From: Didymodactylos carnosus | Lineage: Eukaryota; Rotifera; Eurotatoria; Philodinida; Philodinidae | Direction of reading: 5' to 3' | Assembly (NCBI GenBank): GCA_905250885.1 | Contig: CAJNOQ010001235.1 | Span: forward strand, 1 to 34,182 | Length of the DNA stretch: 34,182 bases | Shown: positions 19,926-30,345 of the stretch, in pieces | Position numbering within the stretch: the stretch's first letter is position 1 | Layout of the letters: each line of letters opens with the position of its first letter | Notes under the pieces: generated by a model | Told to the model about the DNA's origin: nothing | Seen by the model: the letters and a program-made list of their open reading frames with translations, nothing else | Databases searched by the model: none | Program-made: the position numbers and the translations under genes

Positions 19926-20014
19926 AGCTAGCTGCAACGCCCAATTTAGCGCCCGCTGCAATTAGTCGTTAATACTAGTTGCAACAACCCCTAAATTGGG
20001 CGCTGCAACTAGCT
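19926..20014. repeat. Nested hairpin, 24-bp arms
   Basis: AGCTAGCTGCAACGCCCAAT... (19926-19949) pairs with 19991-20014 at 22 of 24 positions. Inside the loop a second inverted pair (TGCAATTAGT/ACTAGTTGCA) is present. Confidence 0.7.
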
Positions 20015-21259
20015 TATCTTTCTCTTTGGAACTATATCAGTTAGTTGTGAATCTAGTCATAGCGATTCTAAAGCGTCAAGCTCTCATTTGAATTGAATCT
20101 CGATGTGTATCTGTTCAATAACTAAGATTCAAACGCAGAGAGAGAGTTAAAATTCAAATTGCAACAAAACAGTAAATGTTTTCTTTGTTATATTTCACCG
20201 ATGTTAATTTTAACAAGCATAATTTGATTATGAAAGTTAACAAAAGCAATTAAAAGGAGCATAAAAGAGAGCCTAGAACTCCAGTTAGTGATGGTATTAC
20301 CGATAAGGCAATCAATATCGCATGTGATAATAACATCACGCTTGGGCTTGTGTTGAATGTGTTCCCTAGAGGAACTGACGCTTGCACTGTCCTGCAATAC
20401 TAGTACGGTGGACCAATTTGGCTGTACCCATGAAATCGATCTATATCTACCGTACTGAACAGAAACAGTACTCGCTACATCCACAAGCCGCCAGCGATAC
20501 CGAAATTATTACGCCGAGGCTATCACTAGAACGATAATCATTCTTTTATTTCCTCTTATATATTGAAATATAGAACTGCAAAGGAAATAGTGAACGACCT
20601 ATCATCCTACCACTCCCGACTGACATCTGTGGCGATGTAGTCCTTACAACAGCAGAAAACCTGAATCGACAGTTCGGTTCAGAATATTTTTCTCTTACTA
20701 TACTGAAGTGTTCAGCTCCGATCTTGCTAATTTATTTATAGAGCACTCGTTTCTACGTACTATTTTTTCGTACGCTAACTAATAGTAATTCAAGATGGCT
20801 GTCACGCCTAAAATCCTACGTAGAACGCTTGTTTTTCGGTCGTGACTAAAAATTGGAAGTTGGAATGGAAGATGACCGATCGGCTGAAATTTTAGTACCT
20901 AGTAATGCAGTTTGAAATTGAAATCTTATTTTAAAAGAAAATATTGCCGTTTATCAAAGACTATAATAACTCTGAGTTCTATCAGAACACCATGTTTTCT
21001 TTTAGTTTCATGGCCAGCGGCGATAGGTGATGCCAAGTACAACGTGTAATGATCTAAGTCATCTTAAACCGAGGGTGTTAGATTCGAGGATAATTAATCT
21101 CTTTCAACAAAAATCTGAACTTTAGCAACTATAGGCTTTCAGGAGAATGTAGGATCGAAAGGTTATCTTTATTGCAAAAACGTACCAAATTCTAGTCGAC
21201 GAACAATGATGTGCTGTTTATTTCCAAAAAAATAGCACATCTAATATGATTAATCGCTA
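20015..21259. other. Gene-free stretch
   Basis: No supported gene. The minus-strand frame at 20188-20484 (98 codons) has a hydrophobic patch (LSFMLLLIAFVNF) but no recognisable family and no splice context, so it is not called. Confidence 0.45.
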
Positions 21260-21740
21260 CCCTAGTGAATGTTGTTGACACAAGTACTTGATTGCCTGAT
21301 GAGTACTTGGAAAGTGCATGACAAGTTAAGTACTTGGCCTTGTACTTGAGCAAGAACTTGTTAAGCGTCGTTATTTGACTTGCTTCAGCCAAGTACTTGG
21401 ACAAGTCAGTCATCCTTTTTTTGGGGTTGACCACAGGTATATAAACACCACAATATCAATCATTATACACTTATAAAATACACTTATATATTTCTGCTCA
21501 GTTGAACAAACTTAGTAGAATATGTGTAAAATACAAAATAAGAATAAATGGAACAAGTACTTGACTGAACATTTTCAAGTAATTTACTTGCATTAGACCA
21601 GTCAAGTACTTACATTTTACTTGTCAAGCACTTTCTCAAGTACTTGACAAGTAAACTTACTTGGAAAAGTCTACAAGTACTGCCCTCATTACTTAACCGA
21701 AGTACTTGCGCAAGTACTTGATTCAAGTACATTCACTTGG
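21260..21740. repeat. CAAGTACTTG palindrome cluster, possible element
   Basis: The 10-bp palindrome CAAGTACTTG, or a one-mismatch form, occurs more than ten times (about 21279, 21301, 21330, 21392, 21555, 21605, 21640, 21703, 21713 and others). The cluster ends show related inverted sequence: CCTAGTGAATGT at the left and ACATTCACTTGG at the right. These could be the termini of a roughly 480-bp element. No convincing target duplication was found. Confidence 0.65.
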
Positions 21741-22110
21741 ATAAGATTTGAACGGGCTTTCATTTATAATAGGTTCCAACGTTTAGGTAAAAACCAATAC
21801 AAGGTCTGAAACACCATCGGCAAAGCATGCTGAAGTTATTTAAAGCATCTTAATTCTTGTGAAATTCAAATCATTAATAAATGTTTATACTGTCACATAT
21901 TTTATCATTCATAAGAAAAGTCAAAAAAGTCAAAAGTCAAAAATCATCGTCACTGATACTGAGTATATTCGCCAATGGTGTTCGACACTAAAACACAGTA
22001 AAGCATTAACCATCTTAGAGGGAACGTACGAGATGGTAGAGGCGTACTTGAGCAACTTTTGTTGGTTTTTTAACTAATTTTGTCTGGACTATTTTCGTTG
22101 AATTTGTTGG

Positions 22111-22892
22111 CTATAAGTAAAGAGAGAGGAAGGATTGATAGTTGAAAATAATAACCATATAGTGTATAATTACCGTCTCTTTATCCAAAACGTTTGGCTT
22201 TTTGATATTCTTTTCCAGTTTAGATGCTTCTCTCAATTTTTTCATATTAGGTTTTGGTTGGATAATCGGCAATCCAGCATTTCTTTTTGCAGCCATTATG
22301 TGGCTACAGTCGCCGCCTTTCTTGTTGATCCGGAAGAGCGGACATGTGCACGTAGATATCGAATGATTATGTTTATCGACCTGTCTAAAATCCACCATTT
22401 GCACTTCGCTTTTAGCTTTGTTCTCCACGATCCATAACCCTAAAGAACCGAAAACGAAAGACAACGTACAAGTAGAACCTTTATTTGTGTGATGCAATAA
22501 ATACGAGCTAATCTGTCAAATCTAACAGTATCATCACTGACAAATATTTCAGACAATTGAAACGCTGTTAATGGTTTCGGTTTGTCTTCCTGGACGGGTA
22601 CATCTTTGAATTCATTATCCAATCGTCTTATGTTGTTAATAATTCCATTTGGATTAATCAGAAATTCACGTTGTAAATTATGCAAATTTACAGTCCAATG
22701 TCCTTTGAATGATATAAAATTCACCTTCATGTAGATAACAAATACAATAAACGAGACACCTATCCACTTTAAATCATCATCTAAAATCCATGGTGTCTGC
22801 TGACAAAAGTTCCGAACTTTTATATTATCCATCACTGAAAGATCATTTTCAGCACCTTCGATCTCCAATCCCCCTTGACATGGACCAGGCAC
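22111..22892 (-). pseudogene. C-terminal SWIM zinc-finger region of transposase-derived gene
   Basis: Two minus-strand frames overlap. The first (22892-22440) includes FKGHWTVNLHNLQREFLINP, then DVPVQEDKPKPLTAFQLSE and IFVSDDTVRFDRLARIYC. The second (to 22111) has GLWIVENKAKSEVQMVDFR and the SWIM zinc finger CTCPLFRINKKGGDCSHIM (pattern CxC...CxH). SWIM fingers characteristically follow MULE-type DDE transposase domains, and such a domain lies upstream on the same strand at 24250-25830. The two frames would join by a 39-nt GTTCTA...TTTAG stretch, but the phases do not close. Either a different splice is used or a one-base indel is present. I treat this as the 3' part of the same damaged gene. 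Confidence 0.6.
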
Positions 22893-22985
22893 TTTTTAGA
22901 ATATCGATCATCGAAACAACACTTCTAGAAACTGTGGTCTGTGTTGACATAGACCAGGCACTTTTAGAATATCGATCAAAATATG
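22877..22985 (+). repeat. Short direct repeat pair, 71-bp spacing
   Basis: ACATGGACCAGGCACTTTTT and AGAATATCGATCA at about 22878 recur as ACATAGACCAGGCACTTTT and AGAATATCGATCA at about 22949. This is a local tandem duplication of about 71 bp with some divergence, lying just outside the SWIM-region frame. Confidence 0.7.
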
Positions 22986-23552
22986 TCGATTATAGCAAAC
23001 AGTTTGGTGCTAAATGAGACGTTCTGTAGCTCGGATTGAATCTTGATAACTGATGTATAGCTATGCTGCCGGTTGCCCCAGCATCTGTTTTTATCTGGCG
23101 CATACGTTATTTAGTACTGTGAAAGCTATATGGTCTTATTTTAGTTTATGTGAGTGGTCACAATAGCATAGAGGATAATTGTGAAATTGGTACATAGAAT
23201 TAGTGTGAAATACTGATTTCGAATATTGTAGAAGCGTATTGGAAAGTTGCTCTAATTTAAATAAATAATTTTTTGTATAGCAGTGCATTCGTTTTGGAAA
23301 GTAATGTATCTCATAAGAAGAACGACATTTTTCTGAAAAATAGTGATTTTGTGGCACTAATTATAGGATAACTAAATCAAATATCGAAGAACTAACTTCA
23401 GCTGTGTCATCTACGACTCTTCTAGTTTCGAATCATGCTTCTCCCAAATGTGTACGATCGGAGGTAACAGAGAACGAGAGGCTGACTCGAAGTAGAAAGT
23501 AGGTATAGAAGAAAGAACAAAGGAAGAAAATTTTTGTAGTGAAAAAGAATAT

Positions 23553-24500
23553 ATCATACCTAATTCGTCTATATCTGGTAGAACATGAGCATCAAAGTAT
23601 TTGATAAAATGTTTCGTCCAACTTTTTTGTGCATGTGGCAATTGATATTGAAACTGGTCGTTGGACGATAATGAAAGGAGCCATTTGATGTCTGTTATAT
23701 AGCGCCGGGCTGTTTGCCATCATGTTTCCGGAAGATGTATGACGATTGCACTGTCTTCGTTGTTTGTTGGACACGATTGTTGATTGTTCATTGTTGATGC
23801 GAGTATGTGCGTGTGGTGGTGCTGATAGCTCGACGGCTAGCAGATCAACAATTTCTTCGTCCATTTCTTCATCTGCCAGTTCATCTTCTTCGATCGTTGG
23901 ATCATCTTCTGTGGAATTTTGCTCTTGTAATTCTTCCACTTGTTGTTCCACTTCTGGATGAAATGAAATGATAAAATTAGACAGAAGACAAGAGCTATTC
24001 CGGTCGTATATACCCATTTCATGATTTTCACCGGTTTGTTTCTTTTTGGATGAACAATATTTCACCGTTTGACGATAAATATTTCGATACAGATGTGTAT
24101 GACATCGCAGTTGTATTAGTTTTGGACTATAATATATAAACAATTGATCAGGTAGGAGTGGTAGATAACGGTTAACGAAAGAGCTAAAGCATTGTTTGTG
24201 AGAGAGCGATAGAAGAATATTGATTAACGCACCATTCGTTTTGAAAAGCATTTTTGCATGCTTTTTCGTTGTCACTAATCATGACACACTTTTCTTCCGT
24301 TTTCGGACACAAGTTCTTCATTGTTTGAACTAATATGGACAGACTCAACGCAAAAATTAATTCAGGAAACACTGACCAAAAAAACAGCATCAAGTGGAAG
24401 CGACAACATCTTATCTGTTTTATCCTTCGCTCTGCGTCCATTCATGTTTCGTTTCATGTACCATATAGGCGAGTACGATTGCCGGATACGATTCAAATCC
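23553..24500 (-). pseudogene. MULE-like transposase, middle/C-terminal region, degraded
   Basis: Minus-strand order. An exon begins after an acceptor at 24500: GFESYPAIVLAYMVHETKHEW, the counterpart of SFENEPATVLGYMVHESK in the second copy, then hits TAA. A piece after an acceptor at 24329 reads VQTMKNLCPKTEEKCV and MISDNEKACKNAF, containing the second catalytic-type Asp (SDNEKA). A frame to 24031 lacks recognisable motifs. A strongly acidic linker follows the acceptor near 23957 (EVEQQVEELQEQNS, EEDELADEEMDEEIVDLL). Last come RYITDIKWLLSLSSNDQF and KSWTKHFIKYFDAHVLPDID, ending at a GTATGA donor near 23553. No single frame or standard splicing joins all pieces, and at least two frame breaks are needed. 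It probably continues into the SWIM region at 22111-22892. Confidence 0.55.
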
Positions 24501-24619
24501 CTAGAATATAGGAAAATGTGAGAAAAGCATGTACACTCTGATCCTAGAGTAATAACATCTCGTTCGTAAAACTGGAAACCGGAGTGCGTTACAGGAGTCT
24601 CAGATACCTTCTTCATCGT

Positions 24620-24715
24620 TGAATTTTAAGCAATATATCGTATTTCCAACAACTGGATCCGGTAATTGTGATAATTTTTCATTCGTATCAACAATCGAGA
24701 AAACATCTTCGTAAT
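24620..24715 (-). pseudogene. Displaced first-exon copy of the transposase-derived family
   Basis: The minus strand reads EDVFSIVDTNEKLSQLPDP and VVGNTIYCLKFNDEEG, then a GTATCTG donor-like site. It parallels the real first exon at 25707-25830 (EDIFSIIDKNEKLSKLPDS, ILGNTIYCLKLNAD). The position of the start codon reads ATA instead of ATG, and a few bases are missing. It sits between the YDTTF exon (24793-24891) and the next transposase exon, so a second copy begins here or an exon was duplicated into an intron. Confidence 0.7.
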
Positions 24716-24792
24716 CTATTATATTCAGTTGCCTCACCGAAGAATGAATGTGACAGAAGAGGAAAATGTGAAGAAAAGTTATTAATACTTAC

Positions 24793-25830
24793 ATTATGAC
24801 GAAATATCAATGCACTAACATAGCCATCGGTCAGATTGAATGTTGTGTCGTAACTCACGACGATTTTCGTTTCCGATACGGATAACAATGCCTATAAAAC
24901 ACAATATAAATCAGTACAGATCTGAAGTCGCAAAGAAGAGCTAAATAAGTCCAGCTCAGCACCTAAAAAAGGTATATTAATTAAGAAGGGAATAAACTTA
25001 CATTGAATATTTTGATTATTTGTTCATCTGCACATATAACAACCAGTTGTGGCATAAGGAGATAAAACTGGATAAATTTTGAATGGTACATTCCAATTGA
25101 ATACAGTGGAAACCTACAACGTACGTATATTACACAATGGAGACAATGACACTTTTCAACAGCTGTGGTTGCACATAATAACTTACATTTCATCGTGTGT
25201 TAATTTCAATTGATTTAGTTGTTTTTGTCGGCGATACTGAACTTGACGTTTGTTGTGAATTGTCGAAACGCCTTCTGGTGTACATATTAAATCTCGACAG
25301 ACTTGTGCACTTGTTTCATGTTGTACACGTTTTCCTATTTCTTGGATCACTGCTGCTGGCGTTTTATTTGACGGTACTCCTAATTTTACATCACCTAAAA
25401 GTAAAAAGGAGAACCATAGAAAAAGTGTAATAAGATAAAGTTATGGATATAATTACCTAAGTACTGAACAACAATTGTTAACTGATCGGTTTTCAACGTG
25501 TATACTTTTTTTATTAATTTTTGATCCGATTCTAATTTTGTCGCCGATTTTTGTGCTGATGAATAATACCGACACGTAAATTTTCCCTTCATATCTGCAG
25601 TTGAATATTGATCCCATTTGAATTTATCATCTTTCCACGCGTCTAGAGTAAGGATTCAAGCAAACATGATAAAAGTACTAAGCAATCCATCGCTTATATC
25701 CCTTACTTTTACTATCAGCATTTAATTTTAAGCAATATATCGTATTTCCAAGGATTGAATCTGGTAATTTCGATAATTTTTCATTTTTATCAATAATTGA
25801 GAAAATATCTTCACATTTCAAACGATTCAT
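24793..25830 (-). CDS. MULE-like transposase-derived gene, N-terminal half (five exons)
   Basis: Exons on the minus strand are 25830-25707, 25642-25457, 25394-25187, 25113-25002 and 24891-24793. All are GT-AG and every phase closes (phase 1, 1, 2, 0, 0). The protein starts MNRLKCEDIFSIIDKNEK and contains WKDDKFKWDQYSTADMKGK, a basic stretch HNKRQVQYRRQKQLNQLK, then LYLL-type hydrophobic sequence. The last exon carries VVSYDTTFNLTDGYVSALIF. YDTTF matches the first catalytic Asp block of MULE-type DDE transposases. The next exon would start at 24500 (GFESYPAIVLAYM) in phase 0, after which the frame fails. The upstream half looks intact and well spliced, so it may be a recent element or a domesticated gene with a decayed 3' half. 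It is paralogous to 28475-29533. Confidence 0.65.
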
Positions 25831-26082
25831 TTTAATATGCAAATCAGAATATAATAAAGCTTATATTAACATATAAATCTAGAAGAGCAATAAAAAAATA
25901 ACTATCGAAAGATTTATCGTCATAAATAGGTTTACTAAACCGTAGGTTTTCTTGAGTAGAACACGTTTAAGGGGAGGGGTGGGGGGAGCGACAGCACCCA
26001 ATTCTTTTCAACAGTTTGTAGAGGACCCTTCGAATTATATGTCCCCAAGATTTTGTAGGATTTCAAATTTTTTAATTTTACT

Positions 26083-26750
26083 CAAAAATAGGGAAAAATG
26101 TGATATTTCACCTAATGTATGTTTTCACTAGATTTTTGAAAATGTTTTGAAAAATACATGTTGCCACTAGATTCAGCATAGCCGATAACCTACGTTTTCA
26201 TGGATTTCTAACAGTCTAAACCTAATGACAGAGAAGTCATAAGGTTTCGGGGAAAAGATCCGTAGCACCTGAACCAAGCAAATTAAAATTTTTTCAATCA
26301 AAATCGTTATTCTTTTAATAACTCAATAACAGGAAAAGATAAAGACTTGCGGTTTTCAGCAAACTAAAGAGGACAGTTGACTTCATATTTTTCGAAGCAA
26401 AAGCGCCTTTTCGGACCCAGTTCTTTAGACGATCTGTAGAAAAGCAGCTTATAGCTCCAAACTTTTACATAGAAGTCGGTAATTTTTTTTCATATATGGA
26501 TAGTCCAAGGTGTCCTTTATAAAACAAGACCCAAACGATATCTCAAAAATCCATGGTTCGGGAGCTATGCGCGTTTTTCCCGAAACCTCGGGACTTCTCT
26601 CTCGTCAGGTTTAGGCTGTTAGAAATTCATGAAAACGTAGGTTATCGACTATGCTGAATGTAGCGGCAGCATTTGTTTTTTAGAAAAGTTTCAAAAACCT
26701 AGTGAAAACGTACATTAGATGAAATATCCCATTTTCCCCTTTTTTCAGTA
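26083..26750. repeat. Inverted repeat element, about 200-bp arms
   Basis: 26083-26285 and 26545-26750 are inverted relatives. Landmarks are GTTTTCACTAGATTTTTGAA on the left against CAAAAACCTAGTGAAAACGT on the right, and AACCTACGTTTTCATG on the left against CATGAAAACGTAGGTT on the right. The spacer is about 260 bp and non-coding. A third partial copy lies at 298-400. No clear target duplication. A G-rich patch precedes it at 25970-25990. Confidence 0.75.
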
Positions 26751-28359
26751 AATTTAAAAGATTTTATTTTGATTCTAGATTTTACGGTTTTTAAGATTTG
26801 AAAGGTCAGTAGTTTTGAGTTTTACAACCAAAGAAAGAAAATTTTGAGAAAAGCTCCGGTGAACTCCAGAACTCAATTCTGAACAACTTTTGTACCCAGT
26901 TCCAAAGTGTTTTTTTCGAACGAAAGTATCGGAAGGATTAGGCCGATTTTGACCTAAAGCACTCTAAAACGCTGGATCAAACAGTTTTATTTGTTTCAAT
27001 TTTTTACAGTCATTCGATGCACAAAAGAAAACTACTTGTGTTCTATGATTTTTACGTCTTCCAGTCACTTTCATCTGATTAAAAAAGAAGTCAAATTATA
27101 ATCAAAATGTGGGCTCTTTTCGACAGCGCCAAGTCGTCTTCGTAATTTTCAAACTAACGATCTCCAGGTGAAATTATCAAAAGTTTTCATGTAATATAGT
27201 ACAAGACTACGTTCTGAACAACTTTATACTCATATTTTTGCTTCAGACTGCTTCCTATGAGCAGACCTACCGCCTAGAAATGCATGGTTAGCTCCAAAAT
27301 TCCTTTGGGAGGGTAAAAGTTGAATTTTGTCGCTCAAACTGATTGATGAAATATAAAAGTTCTTTCTTCATACTCAGTTCAAGGTTCTCTAACGACCCAC
27401 ACAAGAATTAACTATTCCTATTGAGATTTTAACTTCTTATAAATTTTTAAAAATGAGGCAAAAATCCTCGCCAAAACTTTAAAATTTTCTCTCAACGAGA
27501 CCATGTTCGTAAGACGAAAAAAATCTTAATATAATGTTCACCAAATTCAAAAATCGAGCACTATTTTTCGATTATTTATATATGGTTTGATAGAGTGCAT
27601 CGAGCTGATCCACAAAATATAGTTTTTCACTTTTCTAATACAAATTTAAGTGTAAAAACTTTAAAAAATTTTTAAGAGATAAAAGTTTAAAAAGACCGCC
27701 AGACTTTTTAAAAAAATTGAATATCTTAGTTAGTTCAAGATTGTTTCAAAGCCTCAAAACAACTATCTTCATATTCAGCGTTAAGCAATGAATATAGAAA
27801 AGTAAATTTTAAATTTTTGGACTCGAAAAGAAACCGCCGGTGGCTGAGCGAACCGAGGATTCTGAAAGTGCTTTTCGGTCATTTTGTGAACCACTCTAGT
27901 TTCCTCGGTAAATAAATGAAGTTGTATTTCTAATACCATCAGATGTAGGGTAAAAGTATGTTTTCCTTTTTTGAAATTTTGTTTTGTTACGGAGAAACTT
28001 TATTTTTTTTGAAATTTAAGCAATTTTGCCCAAAATTGGCCAAATTATATTTAAATAATACCACCAGTTTTGACCCCAATTCTATAAAAATTTGGTTCTC
28101 CCAGTAAAAACTGAGGTAGAACCCAATGAAATCGTTTTCAAAATCACGAAAAAGTTTCCAGAAAGGTTTCTGAGAAATCGGTTTTCAAGAAAACTTTTCA
28201 ATTAGTATATTTTCTGCAGATGATCCTAGTTGATAGAGGAAACAATCTCATACAAAATGACGTTTGTTTGAAGTTGCGGAGATTGTTGATTTATTCAACT
28301 TGGAGTAGGACGGCGACGAGTTTCTTGCCAGGGGGAAACAGTTGAATTTAATCCGTCAA
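26751..28359. other. Gene-free AT-rich stretch
   Basis: About 1.6 kb with no frame longer than 60 codons and no recognised element terminus. Homopolymer A/T runs are frequent. Probably old element interior or intergenic DNA. Confidence 0.5.
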
Positions 28360-28455
28360 ATTCAAATAAATTCAAAATTCACCTGAATTCACTGAAATTC
28401 ACGTAAATTCATCCTAATTCACGCAAATTCATGTAAATTCCTAAAAGTGAATTAA
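28360..28455. repeat. Decamer-periodic array (AATTCAnnnn)
   Basis: From about 28363 the word AATTCA recurs about every 10 bp with the following four bases varying: AATTCACTGA, AATTCACGTA, AATTCATCCT, AATTCACGCA, AATTCATGTA. It begins where recognisable sequence of the second transposase copy ends. Confidence 0.8.
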
Positions 28456-28474
28456 ACTTTACTTAAACTGAACG

Positions 28475-29533
28475 AGAGTCAGAGAGAGAGATGCATTGTC
28501 CCTATGAAAACTTGTTTTGAAAGCCTTTTCGTTGTCCGTAACTAACACACATTGTTCTTCAAATTTGGGACACATGTCTTTTATGAATCGAACGAACTGA
28601 AGATGTCCATACTGACGTTTTGACTCGTGCACCATATATCCGAGGACTGTTGCTGGTTCATTTTCGAAGCTTGAATGACGGTATATTAACGGGCTAAAAG
28701 TAAAGAAAGAGTGTTAATTTTTTGAGGTTGAGGAGGCGTGAGGCAGATTTTCACTTATCTCACATAATTATTGGTCAAGTTAAATGTTGTATCATATGAT
28801 ACGGGAACTTTTGTTGTTATTGTTTTTAATAATTGATTAAATAATTTAATACTTTCTTTATGGGCACAAATGATAATCAAATATAGTGCCAAGGTATACT
28901 GTTGCACGAATGAAGACGAATCTAGTGATATTTTATATGTACTGAATAATTCATCTTGAGGTAGTGATAATCGTTGAAGATATTTCGTTCTTCTATTATC
29001 GACTTGTTTGGGGCTTTTCGCTGTTGTTGCACCTATGGCTGTTGAAATCAATTGATTGTAAACCAGTTTTGGTTCTAATGTTTGCACTAATTCGTCAATC
29101 TTACCGAGCATAGATTTGGGTGTTGTTAATTTTGTTGTTTTAATTCCGTTTGCGATGTTACCGGAAATAGTACAGTAACTTTCAATGGATTTGACTTTAA
29201 TACAAATGCTTTTTTTGTCAACTTTTCTGTTACTGATTCTGCTTTATTCTTGTCATCTTCGGAAATGAAATAAAACGTACTGAACATTGGTACCTTTCCG
29301 ATATTTGCATCAAATTTGCCGCGTGAAAGCCATTTATATTTGTCTTGTCTCCAATCATCTACCCAAAAAAAGATGAACGCTGTTCAAAAACTCAATGAGA
29401 AAATATAATTACTTTTTGTTTTTTCTGTGAGCTCCAAAACGTATTGTGTGGCCAGTTTAATATCATCTAGAATTTTTAGCAATTTTGGATCTACATCGGT
29501 TAGCTGTAGGGCTTGTTTTGCTGACAGAGACAT
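28475..29533 (-). pseudogene. Second MULE-like transposase-derived copy, damaged and truncated
   Basis: Exon I is 29533-29413 (MSLSAKQALQLTDVDPKLLK ... LTEKTK), exon II 29358-28759 and exon III 28693 to about 28475. Exon II starts NDWRQDKYKWLSRGKFDAN and ends VPVSYDTTFNLTNNYV. Exon III reads PLIYRHSSFENEPATVLGYM, HESKRQYGHLQFVRFIKDM and CVLVTDNEKAFKTS. The catalytic-type Asp blocks (YDTTF, TDNEKAF) are intact. Damage: a one-base deletion near 29130-29145 that exposes TAA at 29126-29128, and a donor site after exon II that reads ATAAGTG instead of GTAAGTG. The sequence stops after the DNEKAF block, with no acidic linker or SWIM finger. Exon II is one 600-nt exon where the 24793-25830 copy has four exons totalling 605 nt. 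Confidence 0.7.
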
Positions 29534-29658
29534 CTGAAACAAAACAATAATGTCAGAATGAACTATCATAAAAATTTGACGATGATCATACCTCTTCCTA
29601 CAAAATTTTCTAAATTTCAATATTTCATACATTGCAAGTGAAATTAATGTGAACATAC

Positions 29659-29694
29659 TTGAAGGATTTAAAAAGTCGAAAAATCCTTCAAGTT
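29659..29694. repeat. Short hairpin
   Basis: ACTTGAAGGATTT pairs with AAATCCTTCAAGT across about 11 bases (AAAAGTCGAA-type loop). It lies upstream of the second transposase copy. No T-run or gene end suggests a terminator role. Confidence 0.65.
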
Positions 29695-30017
29695 CAAAAA
29701 TAGCTCAATATCTGAGTTCCAGACCACTATACAAATTTAAAAATATTTTTTTATTGTTCAGCATTGACTGAGTAGAAAAATGCTGGTTGAACAATTTTGA
29801 AGTTAAAAGTTTGTTCATCATGGACGTTCGTCGACGAATCTGTATTTCGCCCCTATACGACTGACTACTTAAATTTTTCCGCAATTTTCACCTTGAAAAA
29901 CTACCAAGATTTTCACCCAAAACAGAAAATCAGCCAAATACGATATTCTAATTGCTTAAAAGTTAAGTTCTGATTGAGAAAATTGAGAATTACGATTTTT
30001 TGCCGGCACCTTAAATA

Positions 30018-30345
30018 AAATGAAATGCATGAATTGTATGAAATGCGCGAAATGATGCATGAAATTGTATGAATTGTATGTACTGTATGCAATCTATGAA
30101 TTGTATAAAATGTTGAGATCCTGAAGTGTACGAACTGTATGCAATGCATGAGCTATATGAAAGTGTGCGAAATGTATGAAATCCATGAATTGTATGAAAT
30201 GTGTGAAATGTATACCACGCATGGAATATATGAAATTCTGAAGTGTGTGAAACGTATCCAATGCATCAATTGTATGAAATGTATGGAATCCTGAAATGCC
30301 GAAATGTATCACATGCATCCAACGTATGAAATGCTGAAGTGTATG
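30018..30345. repeat. Decamer-periodic array (TGTATGAAAT-type)
   Basis: About 330 bp of variants of ATGAAATGTATGAATTGT with a dominant ~10-bp step (GTATGAATTG, GTATGAAATG, GCATGAAATT ...). The His/Phe/Ile/Thr-rich frames on the minus strand are by-products of the repeat. Confidence 0.8.

Noticed and set aside
20188..20484. 98-codon minus-strand frame with a hydrophobic patch
   Set aside because: A single hydrophobic run is weak evidence for a membrane protein, and no homologous motif or exon signal supports it.
22790..23017. 75-codon plus-strand frame over the 71-bp repeat
   Set aside because: It overlaps the SWIM-region coding strand in part, and its apparent repeat (DQALFRISI, DQALLEYRS) is explained by the short DNA duplication.
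23746..23961. Ser-rich plus-strand frame
   Set aside because: It is the antisense of the acidic linker of the transposase-derived region (Glu/Asp codons reversed give Ser/Ser-Ser runs).
29913..30318. His/Phe/Thr-rich minus-strand frames
   Set aside because: Produced by translating the decamer repeat at 30018-30345.
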